Source: Notospermus geniculatus (taxonomy: Eukaryota; Nemertea; Pilidiophora; Heteronemertea; Lineidae). Taken from it: a DNA stretch of 64,000 nt. Position 1 is the stretch's first letter. The number at the start of each line of letters is the position of its first letter. Shown here piece by piece: positions 12,056-23,952 of this stretch. The notes below the pieces were generated by a model. That model did no database searches. It had not been told where the DNA came from and saw nothing but the letters and a program-made list of their open reading frames with translations. The stretch spans positions 319,571 through 383,570 of the forward strand of contig NMRB01000376.1 in NCBI GenBank assembly GCA_002633025.1, in the 5' to 3' direction. The position numbers were made by a program, and so were the translations under genes.

Positions 12056-15000
12056 GAATACTGAATATCCATTCGACACTACACTACCTTTGGTCCCGCG
12101 AGGTTGAGTTCTTACTTCCGGAATTAAAATACTGCGTTCGGAGTTTATTGGACACTGAAAAACGCAACGAAGCTTCTGATTGGACAATCATTTTGACGGT
12201 AGTACATCGTCCTGTGTATCACGCTGACTGCAGTGAAGATACGTCGGATTGCGGACAGATACATTAGCCTAGTGGGTGTTGTGAACATTTTAGTCTTGCA
12301 TTATAGGCCTATAGTTCGCGTCATTTTTGTGCTAGTTTTACCGTTAATTGATGTAGCGGAGAAAAAGCACAGATGTGTCAGGAAAGAAGGTCCTCAGGAA
12401 AAACTGTCCTATTGTTACATTCTAATCTCTGACAGTTGGTTTCTATAACCACGCACCTGCCTTAATCCCACACGGAACAATACAGGCGGACACTTTTTAC
12501 AGGGGACACTCTTTACTGTTACACCGGCAGTATAGTTTTTATTCTTACCATCCATTCTCCTGATTACATGTTCCGATTGATGGAACCGGTCTTCCTCACG
12601 GGATGAGAAGGCGCACAGACAGTAGTTCAAAGAGCTTTCGTTTTCTGATTAATTCCGATACAGTTGCTATGAAGAGAGAATTACGGCTATTGACACCATT
12701 AAGGTTTTTTTCTAATTTCACTTATGCCAGTCACTTCAGTGATACTAATTGCCTAGCAAGGCAGAATGCTGAAATGAATTCCATGAAATTCGCCCCAGAG
12801 GTTTGCCCTCCATTAGCGCAATTAACCCACTTATTGTTCCCAAAAGTTATAAGTATTTAGAGAATTGCTCTACTGTGCGATTATTGATACATAGTAGGCG
12901 CGAAACGCAGCTGATGCTCGTGCATTTCAGCCAAGAGCGGTAAGCATTTATTAGATATAATGGTTAACTTTTTTTTAACTACATGTAGCTCACAACTGCC
13001 GTTTTGCTAAAATTGGAAAATGTTGCTGAGCGAATCCGAATCCCAGTTGGAGTTGTTCTCACGTGACGTACATAATGATAAAAAACGAGTTATTTTCTAC
13101 ATCGCTTCGTTTGCATTTCCGCGAAGGTGCAGTGTGAAGGGAATGGTAGTCCTAGCATTGCAAGTCAGAGTGACAATAGTCTGCTGCTGTAAGGTTATAC
13201 ATGTATTTGAATGGCCATGTTTTCTGTAGCATTACATGTATATTTTTTATACATGTATGTACATGTATATGTATTTTATTGATACTGAACAATAAAGCCG
13301 GACTTACATCCCAGGGGGACGTAAATTCCTGACGCACCGGTTTCCCTCTACATAGCAACTCTATTCGATGCTCAGAAAGTCGTGGGTCATGTTGGGCGGA
13401 TGACAGTCTTGACATAGGGAGATTTAGTTGTGTCATCAAACCCTAAAGGTTCCACTTTTGGTTTGCGACATTCTGAGAAAAACAAAAATAGATTAGAGAG
13501 GATCTATTTTTGGAAAAACGTGATACCCAAAGAAATTTTCAATGAAACTTCTTCCAATTGTTTTATACGATAGCTATGGGTCTTCTCCATGATGTGTGAA
13601 AATTCCATACAATTCCATTCAGTAGTTCTTGTGATATGGAACATTTAGCAGACAGTACCCGCGCGCACAATGTGTCTCTCGGGTGATCTGTTATACATTT
13701 AGATAGGCTACTAGTACATGTATGTACAGGGATGTGACCAACAGGTTTATCCAGCCCTGTGAATTGGTCGTTCTTCACAAATTTGGGCTCAGGGCTAGTG
13801 GATTGTTGTATGTATGCTACGGCCACCAACCCAAATTTGATTAGAAATTATTTTAACATGGAAATAAGGGTGATAAGAGCCATCTGGTGAGAAAAACTGG
13901 AACTCATCGGACAAGAAACGGAGTGTGCTCAAGTGGTTTCTTAGGGGTTTGATGTCTTTATGGTTGTATGTGTACGAAAATGTGCGCAGAATTCGTGAGG
14001 ATTCCTAGCGTCCTTCGGCGGCACTCAATAATTCCAAGCCAAACATGGTTGATTTTCCTCTCAGCGGGAGGAAGTTAAAATGCGCACCACCTACAACTCG
14101 AAAACTACATCTGGCTAATTAATGAACGAATTCACTCCCCGTAAAACCAATATTCGGCCGATGTCTAAATTGAGTTTTTCTTAACATCTTTTAAAACTCT
14201 CCCCAGGGCGCTAAAACAGTTCAGCGCCTAATGGCTTCCCAACCATCACGCGTCAGCTTACATTAACTCTGAATTTCAATTTACATTTTAATGAAATTCC
14301 CCACCTCCTCACCGCTAAAGGTAATTCGCTCCATTTCCTTTAGATTAACAGTGCCGTTCAAGACGTTTGTTCGTCTTAAATTCACGAACTTGGGAATTTT
14401 CTTCACATTCAGTGTTTTTTCAAGAAGTTCGTAACGACGACTACACCTGGGAATTTAATGCTCCAAGGACATTGCTTAAAAACAAAAAAGAAAAAAAGAA
14501 GATATTTTTCCACGATTTAATCTACCAATTCTCTCATGTTACATTTGCAATGAGCCGAGAGAAACCCCAAAAGCCGCATTGTGTATCTTTTTTCATATGA
14601 ATTATGCTTCATGTTACAATATTTCCTCTGTGATGCCGTCAAAAACGTTGGTAATATAACACGTCTTATCTCAAACAACATGGCGGATTGTCAGATCAGA
14701 TAGTGTTGTGTTTTTAATATACAGCTGTACAATGTACATGTATATTACTTATTTACCTTTTCGCCGTACATGTCGTGTGTTTTGTTATCAATGCACATGT
14801 CACTCTACTGTACATATCCGCTATATCTGCGTCAATAATGAAAGGAGAATTTTATCCTCCTGAGGCGAGGTTCAGGAAAAACGCGACTTCCATAACATTG
14901 CTTCAGGTTTACAAAGATAGACCGCTGGCTGCCCTGAATAAACATCTTCAACACAGTACATCATGACATGAGGTACCGCACTAGTAGCTAGCCCCTGTGC

Positions 15001-15786
15001 TGTAAAATAGCTGGGAGGTCATGGTCACAGTATGAGTATGACGGGATCCCTAACTCGGAAGTTCCTCTGCAATCAACGCCATACCCTATGGGCGGCCATA
15101 TCCGCAAATAACGACGTTACGGAGACGTTGAAGTCAGGTCTGACGACTGCAGCGCCGCCAAACGTCTTTCCCAGTTTACAGAACATCACAACGACCCGAG
15201 ATTACGACGTCTTTAATTTTGTACGTCTTGTCGATGTAACCTTCCATATAGGCCTACCACATATTTGAAATTCATAGACAAAAAAATATGAGTTGGTCAC
15301 CCTCATATACCAAATCAGAGCTTGAAAACCGGACCCAAAATAAAGAAACGAAAAGTAATTGATGATATCCTCCATGATGTACTGACGCGCAGACGGAAAA
15401 ATAGCGATGAAAAACCGAAGATTTGTTGACTTAACGTCTGTCATCAAGTGATGATATCATTACGATTACTTACACTATCAGTATCAAATTTATCCACTCG
15501 AGTGTGCATTTGTATAGCCAGTGCGAAATAAATGCGGTCATTTACTTTATTTATGACTGTACTTAGGCGTGATATAGGAATCATTTCTTTCAGACATGAA
15601 TCGGGTCGTTAGGAACGTTTCATTTACGATATCAAATCATTTATCAAGGATTGCCTAGCATAACAAAAGGGCGGGTATTATTGTGATATCGGTGACCTTT
15701 CTGATTCAGAAAATTTCCTCGTACAGTATTGTATAACGTACATGTATTCATCTCGCAGCGCGGCGAAGGCTATCAGGACAATGTCA
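12056..15786. other. Gene-poor stretch
   Basis: About 3.7 kb without a recognisable gene. 13200-13290 is low-complexity TACATGTA-rich DNA; 14460-14510 is A-rich. About 15094-15170 contains CTGACGACTGCAGCGCCGCC and flanking words that recur at 24157-24340, suggesting a decayed dispersed element. Confidence 0.35.
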
Positions 15787-15855
15787 AGGTCAAGGTCAAA
15801 GGTCAAGGTCTTCTCGATCGTTCATCTCTCGTGTCTCGCGCGAGAATCACGTGAT
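15787..15855. promoter_or_regulatory. Nuclear-receptor half-site cluster and E-box
   Basis: AGGTCA occurs at 15787-15792, 15793-15798 and 15800-15805, followed by AGGTCT at 15806-15811. The second and third form a perfect DR1 (AGGTCA, one base, AGGTCA), the arrangement bound by RXR/HNF4/COUP-TF-type receptors; the preceding TCA also makes ERR-like TCAAGGTCA. TCTCGCGCGAGA at about 15833-15846 and CACGTG at about 15850 follow. This lies some 700 bp upstream of the methyltransferase reading frame and may be its promoter. Confidence 0.4.
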
Positions 15856-15939
15856 GTCGCCACTGGATTCGACAGTCGGAGAGCAAAAACAAACAACGCT
15901 GCGAGAGATTTCGTGTGAATCTCCTAAGAATGTTTTCAA

Positions 15940-16350
15940 TAGTGAGGTTTCGCAAATCTGACGAGAGACGAAGTACGAAATACGAAATTGGACTTCATTT
16001 CCATGACGGGAATGCATTTCAGGAGATGGTTGGTACCAGAACTATCGCCTGCCGCAAGAGCGTCTATCAGCGTATGATGTTACACCGACCGGTTATACGG
16101 TGTATATTAAACTTTGAAATTTATCTTTCGTTTCCACTTTGTAGATACGAAGTGGAAATTTAAAAATTCAAGATGCACCATAACTCTCTTGGTCTTAGAT
16201 GATATGCTAAAAGACGCACTGGCAGCAGGGACATTTGTGGTAGCAACCATCTCCATGAATAGTAGGCCTACCGGTACATTAGGTCCTGGAAATGAAGCTG
16301 AATTTCGTATTTCGTACTTCGTGTTTCGTCAGATTTGCGAAACCTCACTA
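15940..16350. mobile_element. 411-bp TA-flanked MITE upstream of FkbM gene
   Basis: The left end GTGAGGTTTCGCAAATCTGA, extended to about 48 bp with small differences, is complementary to the right end at 16302-16348; TA flanks both sides. Outer ends resemble the 1071-1191 element. It sits between the putative promoter and the coding exon, so it may lie in a first intron. Confidence 0.85.
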
Positions 16351-16547
16351 ATATTGTCCTTTTTACGCTGAAACGGATTGCACGGAGTCATTTTCAAGTG
16401 CTTTCAAGACATTTTTGCCATAGCAACGCAAATGGCGACTTTCCCCATTAATTTGCGCAGTAGTATTCTAATTCACTTTTTTCTTGTCGTTTTAGATCTG
16501 TTGAACATGTTGAACCTGCGGCTGAAAATGATGACTCGGATGCACTC

Positions 16548-17630
16548 ATGACGCGTACGGATACCAACAGCCCTGAACCCGCCAAGATGACCAAGTATCG
16601 AGATCTACAATACGTGTTCGTCCGCGGTATTCTCGTCTGCGTACTGGTATCATTTGCTCTAATGATGGCTCACATGAACGAAATGGCTGACACGTACGAA
16701 GAATACGTACCAAACGCCCCTCCACCGTACCTTAAACCGAAATTCAAGAAGTTGGATGCCAAACCACCGGATGGTTCCTACTGCACTATTTACGGAGTGA
16801 CCAAAGAACTCGTGGCTCCGCAGTTTTCATGCACAGCTTTGAACGGAATTACTGAAAGTGCCAGTATTTGTATTCATCCGCCGTGGCTGGACAAATTCAT
16901 ATCTAAAAAGGTTTTCGAGACGGGTAGTTTTGAGCCGCATCTGACTTTGCCATTTCAGTACATTATGTCGGCAGATACGAGTATGTCGCTCATTGACGTT
17001 GGTGCTAATATTGGTGTCTATAGTCTTTACGCCGCCATGTTGAATCATAAGGTGGTCGCGGTCGAGCCGCTTTACGACAACATGGCGCGACTCCATAAGG
17101 CCATAAATCTCAACAAATACGAAGACAGAATAACCTTAGTCATGAACGCAGTGTCAAATGTCCGAAAAGTTGTAAACTTGACTCGAGATTTGAATGAGAA
17201 GAACTACGGACATACGTACATCAAAGAAAAAACTGGTGTCGACTTCATGTCGCTTCAGGAAGTTGATACCATTTACTTAGACGATTTGTTGGAAGTCATA
17301 GACTTCGAAAAAGCCATACTGAAGATTGACATTGAAGGACAAGAAGTGAAGGCGTTCACACATGCAAGCAAATTATTCAAAAGTGTTGACATCCCTTATG
17401 TTTTTATGGAATGGAAGTGGATCAAAATGTTAAAGGGTATTACATTTCTAAAGAATTTTTTCTATAGACGAGGATACAAACCGTACAGTCGGCCAATAGG
17501 TGGCCAAGAATTGAAAGGAGACTCTCAAAAGTGGCCTTTAAATGTTATATGGATACGAAACGCGACGAAGTTGCCTAAGAATATCGAGGATGCTTTCAGC
17601 GACACCAATAAAGCAGCTGGATGGTTTTGA
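16548..17630 (+). CDS. FkbM-family methyltransferase, type II membrane protein
   Basis: A 360-residue intact frame. Residues about 23-42 form one hydrophobic segment after a short charged N-terminus, giving a signal-anchor topology with a lumenal catalytic domain. Residues 148-156 (LIDVGANIG) are the SAM-binding motif I, AVEP (171-174) the acidic loop after strand 2, and LKIDIEGQE (258-266) the signature of the FkbM/Methyltransf_21 family. Two N-glycosylation sequons follow (NLT 210, NAT 338). Family members methylate hydroxyl groups on sugars or polyketides; the substrate here is unknown. A pyrimidine-rich AG at 16494-16495 and an open frame between it and the ATG suggest this is the last exon of a spliced gene, so the N-terminus could be longer. 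A second in-frame Met is at residue 14. AATAAA occurs at 17941. Confidence 0.85.
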   Translation: MTRTDTNSPEPAKMTKYRDLQYVFVRGILVCVLVSFALMMAHMNEMADTYEEYVPNAPPPYLKPKFKKLDAKPPDGSYCTIYGVTKELVAPQFSCTALNGITESASICIHPPWLDKFISKKVFETGSFEPHLTLPFQYIMSADTSMSLIDVGANIGVYSLYAAMLNHKVVAVEPLYDNMARLHKAINLNKYEDRITLVMNAVSNVRKVVNLTRDLNEKNYGHTYIKEKTGVDFMSLQEVDTIYLDDLLEVIDFEKAILKIDIEGQEVKAFTHASKLFKSVDIPYVFMEWKWIKMLKGITFLKNFFYRRGYKPYSRPIGGQELKGDSQKWPLNVIWIRNATKLPKNIEDAFSDTNKAAGWF

Positions 17631-17673
17631 TACAATGCTTACTTTATGTGCACATGTATAATGAAAAGATTCT

Positions 17674-18664
17674 GAGCCGAATTCACAAAAGTGTGCAAGC
17701 TTAAGCGGCGTTTAAACATTGATTACACAGTGGTAGGGCCAGCCAAAAAGTTCTTGAACGGGGAAGAATCGTTTAAACAGCGGTTACACAACGGTATCGG
17801 CCTTCATGCATTCTCATCACTAAAATCATCACACCTTTAGCATTGTTCAATTTTCTCCACGACTTTTCGCCCTTTTCCTATCACGTAATCTATTGACTAT
17901 TGATGCAAATTCAAATCATTTGGGGTCAAAGCGTGTCCCGAATAAAAAAATGAATTATTTCACCGGCTTCCACGTTTTTTGTACGATTTTTTGAGAAAAT
18001 TTCCAGGTTATTTTTGAGGACGCTTTCTGATTGGTCATTTTGAATCACATGATCTCAGCCACACTCCTTCGCAGAGGTCAGTGTGCTCCACTACGTTACG
18101 CTATACATTATTAGCGACCGCCATATTGTGGAGCGAAATGCCTTCTGGGAACGAGTTTGGATCTCAGCGGCACACTTTGCTTCAGTAAAACATGGCCGCC
18201 ATCCTTTTCATCACTTGAGAAGTTCGACGCGCTGTGATACCATTACTAACCCTTCATCAGGTGAGGTACCATAGTTCAACTCATTCTTTCATGCGTAGCA
18301 ACAGTTCCCATGCCTAATTGATGGCTAAGATCCTTCAAATACGTAGATTCGAACAGTCTTGACGAGCAGTCCTGATCGGTGTGTACTCTCGCGAGCACTG
18401 CGGTGTACATCGATCGTGTGTGTGTGGATGAACTAGGTCACCATAATAAACATTGCGTGCCGCTTTATTTATGCAAGCTTGGTTCCTATGGCCATCGAGA
18501 GTGGCGCTGACTGATGTTCACAATGCTCCAAGGCCTCATGATAGCGAACCGTTATTGCGTATTAGGCTTGTTGTACAGAAACGTTCATTACGCCAACCCT
18601 AAAACTGCATACGCAAAGTGTGTAAACGCTGCTTAAGCTTACACATCGTTTATGAATTCGGTCA
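17674..18664. mobile_element. About 990-bp element with inverted ends
   Basis: CCGAATTCACAAAAGTGTG with AAGCTTAAGCGGCGTTTAAA near 17675-17720 is mirrored at 18615-18664 (GTAAACGCTGCTTAAGCTTA and GAATTCGG). The arms are imperfect over about 45 bp. It begins 44 bp after the FkbM stop codon, so the candidate AATAAA at 17941-17946 would lie inside it. The interior carries a dispersed repeat (18203-18318). No coding sequence. Confidence 0.6.
18203..18318. repeat. Dispersed repeat shared with 55395-55505
   Basis: Includes ACGCGCTGTGAYACCATTAC, ACTAACCCTTCATC and TTCAACTCATTCTTT, all present in the same order at 55395-55505. Class unknown. Confidence 0.7.
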
Positions 18665-20165
18665 TCTATTCTTCTTGGTAAATGTTTGTTGTCAGTCTGA
18701 AAGGACAACATAATGAAACAATTGATGTTGTACATGTATTGATACCAGGTAGGCCTACTGATTTTTCAATCGTTGACGTGGTGTTTTGGATGATAAGTGT
18801 TGATTTCAGAAACTTGGCCTTGATATTTTGTCACATTGACAAATTAATAGTAATTGGCCTTTGAAAATAAAGAGCACTGCATATTAGTGAATAGTAGATT
18901 TTGGAAAATGCATTCTAAGTTATTGGTGACTTTCCTTCGGTCGAGTCACCTGTTGCTATTACCATTACTGCAAGCAGAGAGAAAAGCAATAAGATTAGGC
19001 CTATTTCATTACTACTCATGCTACTTCGCATGAAAAACGGTCGGCGAGTATTTTGTTGTTGGTTGTGTTTGTTGTTAGCTGCACTCTTTCATCATCGATA
19101 ATGTCGTCTCTATGCTCTTCGCCAGATTGGTATAGGTCCATGGGGAGACTAACAAGTGTAACACTAAAGAATGTCCCCCTGTAAAAAGTTCCGCTTCTGT
19201 TGTTAAATGACGGATTAAGGTGCATGGCTATAGAAACCAATCGCCAGAGATTAGAATGTAACAATCGGATGTTTTGTTTCTTTGACAGTTTTCCTCGGAA
19301 CATTCTTTCCTTTCACACCTGTCATAGCAATTTTAAGAAATCAAAAAATAAAAGACGGTAAGTTGCTTCTTACGACGTACAATGACACAGGAAACCATAT
19401 CTTTTAAAAAGATGCCAAACGGATTCATTCATTTCTTGCTTATGAAATATTAACCCCAAGGAAATTTCGATGTGATGTTCCTTAGATACCGACGTCCAGG
19501 TTGCTGTAACAGGAGAGGCCCACGTCTGTATGTTATTGCAGTCATAAACTGTCTTCTTACTTTGCAAAAATCGCCCTTAAGGAATCGTCATATTGTTTCT
19601 GAATAGCCAAGATATTCCAGCAGTTTTAACTAATCTATACATGATACATATGAAATTCTGTTCCGATAACCTCTCCATGGTTCTGTTAAGACACGTTGCT
19701 ATAGGTGAAGGGAACTCGAGTCCCTCATAAATTATACATTTAATGAAATAAACAATGTTTTATTCCTTGTGCGGATGTGGAGAACCCTCTCATACGTGTA
19801 GAAACTAAAACATGTGTATCTAAACCAGAAGGTCGGTATTGACTCTTTCATGCCGGATGCGACGTGGGTGTTTATTTTTTGCAAAACGGAGCAAAGCAGG
19901 ATGGAACGACGCGGCTGAAGACTTTGGATTTCGAAGTAGTCTGTTGACGGTGGGCTCGAACCTTGTCCTAGCTATACCTGGCACTGAGTATCAGTCACGT
20001 TGCCGATCAGTCAGAATGAATCGGATATCTGGAGGGGGGCATTTTAAATCTTTTTCGGGAGACATATCTCAGCATTCCAATAAAAGCAAAACGTTGCAAA
20101 CGGTTCATATTTAGACGTCACATTATTTTATCATCACACAACTGACTTCGCTGCCATTTAACCTG
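18665..20165. other. Intergenic, nothing recognised
   Basis: Only short frames without domains; no RNA gene or clear repeat. Confidence 0.35.
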
Positions 20166-20470
20166 TAGGTTGTCATATGTTGTCCATGTAGGCCTACTCG
20201 TACAATGTACATGCATGCACATGAAGAATTCAATGCATTTTTCACTCTGTAGCCTGTGTTTATTCTTTGATTCCCTTGTTCATCGTCTGTCATTGAGAAT
20301 ATGAGCTTCAGTGGTGTGTGAAGTTTGAACTATCGTTGTCCATGTACTCGTACAATGTAGGCTACATGTACCTACATGCACATGAAGAATTCAATGCATT
20401 TTTCACTCTGCAGCCTGTGTTTATTCTTTGATTCCCTTGTCGTCGTCTGTCATTTGAGAATGAGCCTCAC
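20166..20470. repeat. About 160-bp tandem duplication
   Basis: Two diverged copies share CATGAAGAATTCAATGCATT and CCTGTGTTTATTCTTTGATT. The first starts near 20180, the second near 20338. Confidence 0.75.
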
Positions 20471-21082
20471 TGCTGTGTGAAGTTTGTACCACCGTATACA
20501 TGTATAACCCCACTTGTAAATGAGGCGATCGCAGTTTGGAAGTTTGGAAAACTGCACAACGCATGCGCAAGTTTCCATGAAATCCAAGATGGCGGGGCCC
20601 ATCGAAGTGAAAGCCTATACCTGTAGACTGCACGAATTTTGTTTTAGGAAACCGTGGCAGACGGCATGGGATCGACGCGATCTTGAGACCGGATAAATTT
20701 CTACGCGCCGCAACCACCTGACGATGGATGTACACCTGATCCGTACTGTACCTCCGTGCTGTGTGACAACTGATCATCAGGTCTCTTCATTTCAGTGGGG
20801 ACATTAGACGGATTGGAAGAACATCGCTTATATATATCGTCTTTGTCATTTTCATTCCTTTGAACAACTGGATACCTCTTCGTTGATCGGGACTCAACTT
20901 GGAACAGCAAGGCTATAAATACATGAACTTGAATTGGTGGATCTGTTTCGCTTCGTTCGTATCGAAATCAAATGAAGTGACATGATACTCTTCGGATAAT
21001 GAAACACTGATTAAAATCTGTATGAAATGTACGTTATTGTTTATAATGCCCATGCTTTTTGTCAGATGATAAGGAGTTTCAA
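20471..21082. other. Intergenic; AAGATGGCGG start-like site
   Basis: An ATG at about 20590 in AAGATGGCGGGG context opens a 35-codon frame ending TAA. It has no good splice donor and no recognised homology, so it is not called. Confidence 0.25.
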
Positions 21083-21214
21083 GGGCGGTATGCTTGGGTC
21101 GGACTTTAGCCTAAGTATAGCTGAAGTTAGACTTTGTTTGAAGCATTGAGAAAAGTCGGACTTCAATGAATGTGTGGCTGAAGTCGGACCCGAGCATACC
21201 ATGATACGGCCCTA
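21083..21214. mobile_element. MITE with GTCGGACTT arms
   Basis: Left arm AGGGCGGTATGCTTGGGTCG GACTT and right arm AAGTCGGACCCGAGCATACC are complementary with small indels, ending GGCCCT. Flanking duplication not clear. Confidence 0.6.
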
Positions 21215-21228
21215 AGACATCGTCCCGC

Positions 21229-21322
21229 TAAAGCCTACCGCACACTGGAGCTATCTGCTGATAACAAAAAGTCATTCGAGGCCGTTTGCTCAGCAGATAG
21301 CTCCAGTGTGCGGCAGGCTTTA
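21229..21322. mobile_element. 94-bp TA-flanked hairpin MITE
   Basis: Arms containing CGCACACTGGAGCTATCTGC and GCAGATAGCTCCAGTGTGCG, about 33 bp each with one mismatch, with an AAAGCCT/AGGCTTT outer pair and TA at both ends. Confidence 0.85.
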
Positions 21323-21339
21323 CGGTGACGCTAAAGGGG

Positions 21340-21608
21340 GGTTAACCGTTTACATGAGTCAACTTGTTGAAAGTTGTTGAAAGTTGAAAGGTGTTGAACG
21401 TCGTTCGTCTAAACCCCCTTTCAACACCTTCAACAGGGTCTTTCGACAGCTTTCAACAAATTGCCAAAATAGCTTCATGTTCCTATTTTTTCTGGCAACT
21501 TGTTGAAAGCCCGTGTTGAAAGGAGGTTTAGAATGGGCGACAGCTTTCAACGACACCTTCAACGTTCAACAGCTTTCAACAAAAGTTGAATCGTGTAAAC
21601 CTCCTTAA
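21340..21608. mobile_element. Complex palindromic element rich in TTGAAAG
   Basis: Arms include GTTTACATGAGTCAACTTGT and the complement near 21580-21608, with nested copies of GTTGAAAG and CTTTCAAC throughout. Both halves also carry TAAACCCCCTTTCAACAC or TAAACCTCCTTTCAACAC (one per strand), so several alternative foldings exist. Confidence 0.7.
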
Positions 21609-22493
21609 ACGTTAACGCTATTCATTTGTCTTCAACACAAACTGTTAACGTTTGCATTTACCATTAGCTGGGCGATCTCCTCTCTAATGTGGTAGTACGG
21701 AGGAACCAGTCGCAACAGACTTCAAGATCGTTAAACAGTTCAAAGACAATATTATTTCCCTTATTTTAATTAAAACTCAAAAGGCGAGATATGCACATGA
21801 ATTATACCTTGAGAGAATCATAAAATGGCTGGGTTAACATCTTCCTTGTCTCTATAATGTACACCACGGGAGTTGCATTTACGGAAAACTTAATTAAACC
21901 ATCCTCTTTAGAAGGATGTGACGCCTTCAATTTTATCACATTTTACACTGAGAGTGGGAGTTGCTTTGAGGATTATTTCTGCTGAACTTGCTACTGGAAC
22001 GAATCGTCATCATTGGGAGACGTCCTCCGCGAGACAGTTATAGATGCAGTATATCAACCACAAGTCTTTCTTCTCTTGCATCATGTAACGAGATTTAACT
22101 CAAATGAATAAAAACGACACTCAAGTCTAATAAAGTGAGGGGCTGTCTACGATCGCCATTTTCGCAACGTTTCTACATGTAAGTAGAATGAGAATATTTA
22201 CCACTATGGTGAGACTATCAATAAGGAGTTTAAAGGTTTGTTTATTTACATGGTTGATTATAATAGTTATTTTTCCTCGGACAGGTGGCAGCATCGTGTA
22301 TACCAAAACATAAATGTTATCTATTTTTATATCTATCTTGATAAATATTCTACTAACTGAAATATATTTATGATTTTACGCTCAAAAACAAACAAAAAGT
22401 TGTGAATGGCGAGATTTAATTCGATTTTATCTGATTTGTTAGTACCAGAAGTTGACAATAGGTGGCACACCGTAATGTTTACAATTCGAACTA
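21609..22493. other. AT-rich intergenic, nothing recognised
   Basis: No supported gene or repeat. Confidence 0.35.
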
Positions 22494-22644
22494 GAGCACC
22501 TTTAAGAAATCAAACGATAAACGTTAACTTTACGACAACGTTATTTTTCATACTGCGAATTCACCAGATTATATATTGCATTTTCGGTACAAAAAATAAC
22601 GTTGTCGTAAAGTTAACGTTTATAGTTTGATTTCTGAAACTCCC
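22494..22644. mobile_element. MITE, family C copy 2
   Basis: GAAATCAAACGATAAACGTT with ACTTTACGACAACGTTATTT and a nearly perfect complement at 22590-22640. Same family as 3265-3417; arms are better preserved here. Confidence 0.85.
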
Positions 22645-23009
22645 TTTTGACTATGAATTACCACCGCGGTGAGAGTTCCGGAGGAAAAGGTAATCCACTT
22701 TTTGAAAAACAAATGTGCATGTCATGTGCGGGTAACTAACTATATTGAAATTCAAATCTTGATTTTAATAACTTTCCTAATACATGTACAATCTTTCCAA
22801 ATACAGAATAGCTTTTTGTTTGAACCTGTTTGTGTCGTTTTCCGGAAATTTGAGGCGATAGTGAAGGCGGTTGTTTGAAGTTGAGTTGAGTGGTTCAGAG
22901 GTACGGTAGATCACAGGATCTTCTTTCTTGTGTAGGTAGCTGTTGAAATGGTAAAACCAGCAATCCTCCACTCTTTATAGGCCAAGTGTCATGGCGAATT
23001 CCAATGCAG

Positions 23010-23043
23010 CACGTGATTAAAAATGTTGATGACGTCAGCCAAT
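23010..23043. promoter_or_regulatory. E-box / CRE / CCAAT cluster
   Basis: CACGTG (23010-23015), TGACGTCA (23030-23037) and CCAAT (23039-23043) fall within 34 bp, and TGACTCA follows near 23112. The grouping resembles a proximal promoter and lies about 0.9 kb upstream of the first exon I can see for the small membrane protein. Confidence 0.4.
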
Positions 23044-23311
23044 GAGATTTTAAAACCAAACATCGTTAATCGGAACAAATCCAACGAAAATATGAAAGAA
23101 ACGACTTTTCTGACTCAGTCGGTCGGCTGAATCGTCTCAACTTAGGCAGCTTATTTCCTAATATTGATCCAGGTTTATGTAGTCTTTGGTATACACGCAT
23201 GAAATTCCATGCATTTCGGAAAATGTTTGACATGATTTGTAGTTCGCCAAGGGTGACTCGGTCAACCAGGTTTTACGAAGTGCAACTAGGAAGTACGACA
23301 TTCCTGTATCA

Positions 23312-23571
23312 AAAGGAGCGGTGAAGGAAATAAGAAATAAAAGGGAAAATAAGAAGTGGGAAATTTTGGAATTTTGCGCCAATTTTTCAATTTCTCAAAT
23401 TTGGAGAAACTTTTTCTCATTTTGGGAAATGTTCTTAAAATGACATGTCATTTTGTCTGATATTTCGGGCGATATTTCTCAAAATGGGAAAAACTTTTAT
23501 CCCAATTTAAGAAATTGGAAAATCCAAAATTTCCCACTTCTTGTGTTCCACTTTTATTTCTCACTCCCTTG
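23312..23571. mobile_element. Fold-back element rich in AAATTT/AAATGG
   Basis: AAGAAGTGGGAAATTTTGG on the left pairs with CCAAAATTTCCCACTTCTTG on the right; outer arms (GAAATAAAAG / CTTTTATTTC) also pair. A truncated relative is at 55291-55394. Confidence 0.75.
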
Positions 23572-23952
23572 GTGATATCTTTGGTGAAAAATTCAACTTT
23601 TTGTCGGAAGCAACGAGTAATGTTTCTGAAAGATTGGACATGTTTCAGATTTCTGCTAACGCAGTGTTTATGGGTAAGCGATTTATTCCAGCACTCAGCG
23701 CTTTCATCGATAATGCAATTGTTAATGGCGACAGTTGCTTTTTCTGAGCAGGTGTTCCCGAGATTTTCAGGTTTTTTCCTCTGTCGAGCTACCGTGATAT
23801 ACCCCGAGGGCCCGCGTGCCAATCCATCCGCCTAAAAATGCTAGCCATACAGGATGTGTCAAAATAAGTGCAGCAGCATTTTCTAATCGAATACATGTAA
23901 TTCATATTTCGTCCCACATTGGCAAAAACGTGTTATAATCGTTTTCTTTTAG

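Noticed and set aside
20590-20697. ATGGCGGGG start with a 35-codon frame
   Set aside because: Start context is good but the frame stops at TAA without a convincing donor, and nothing homologous is recognised.
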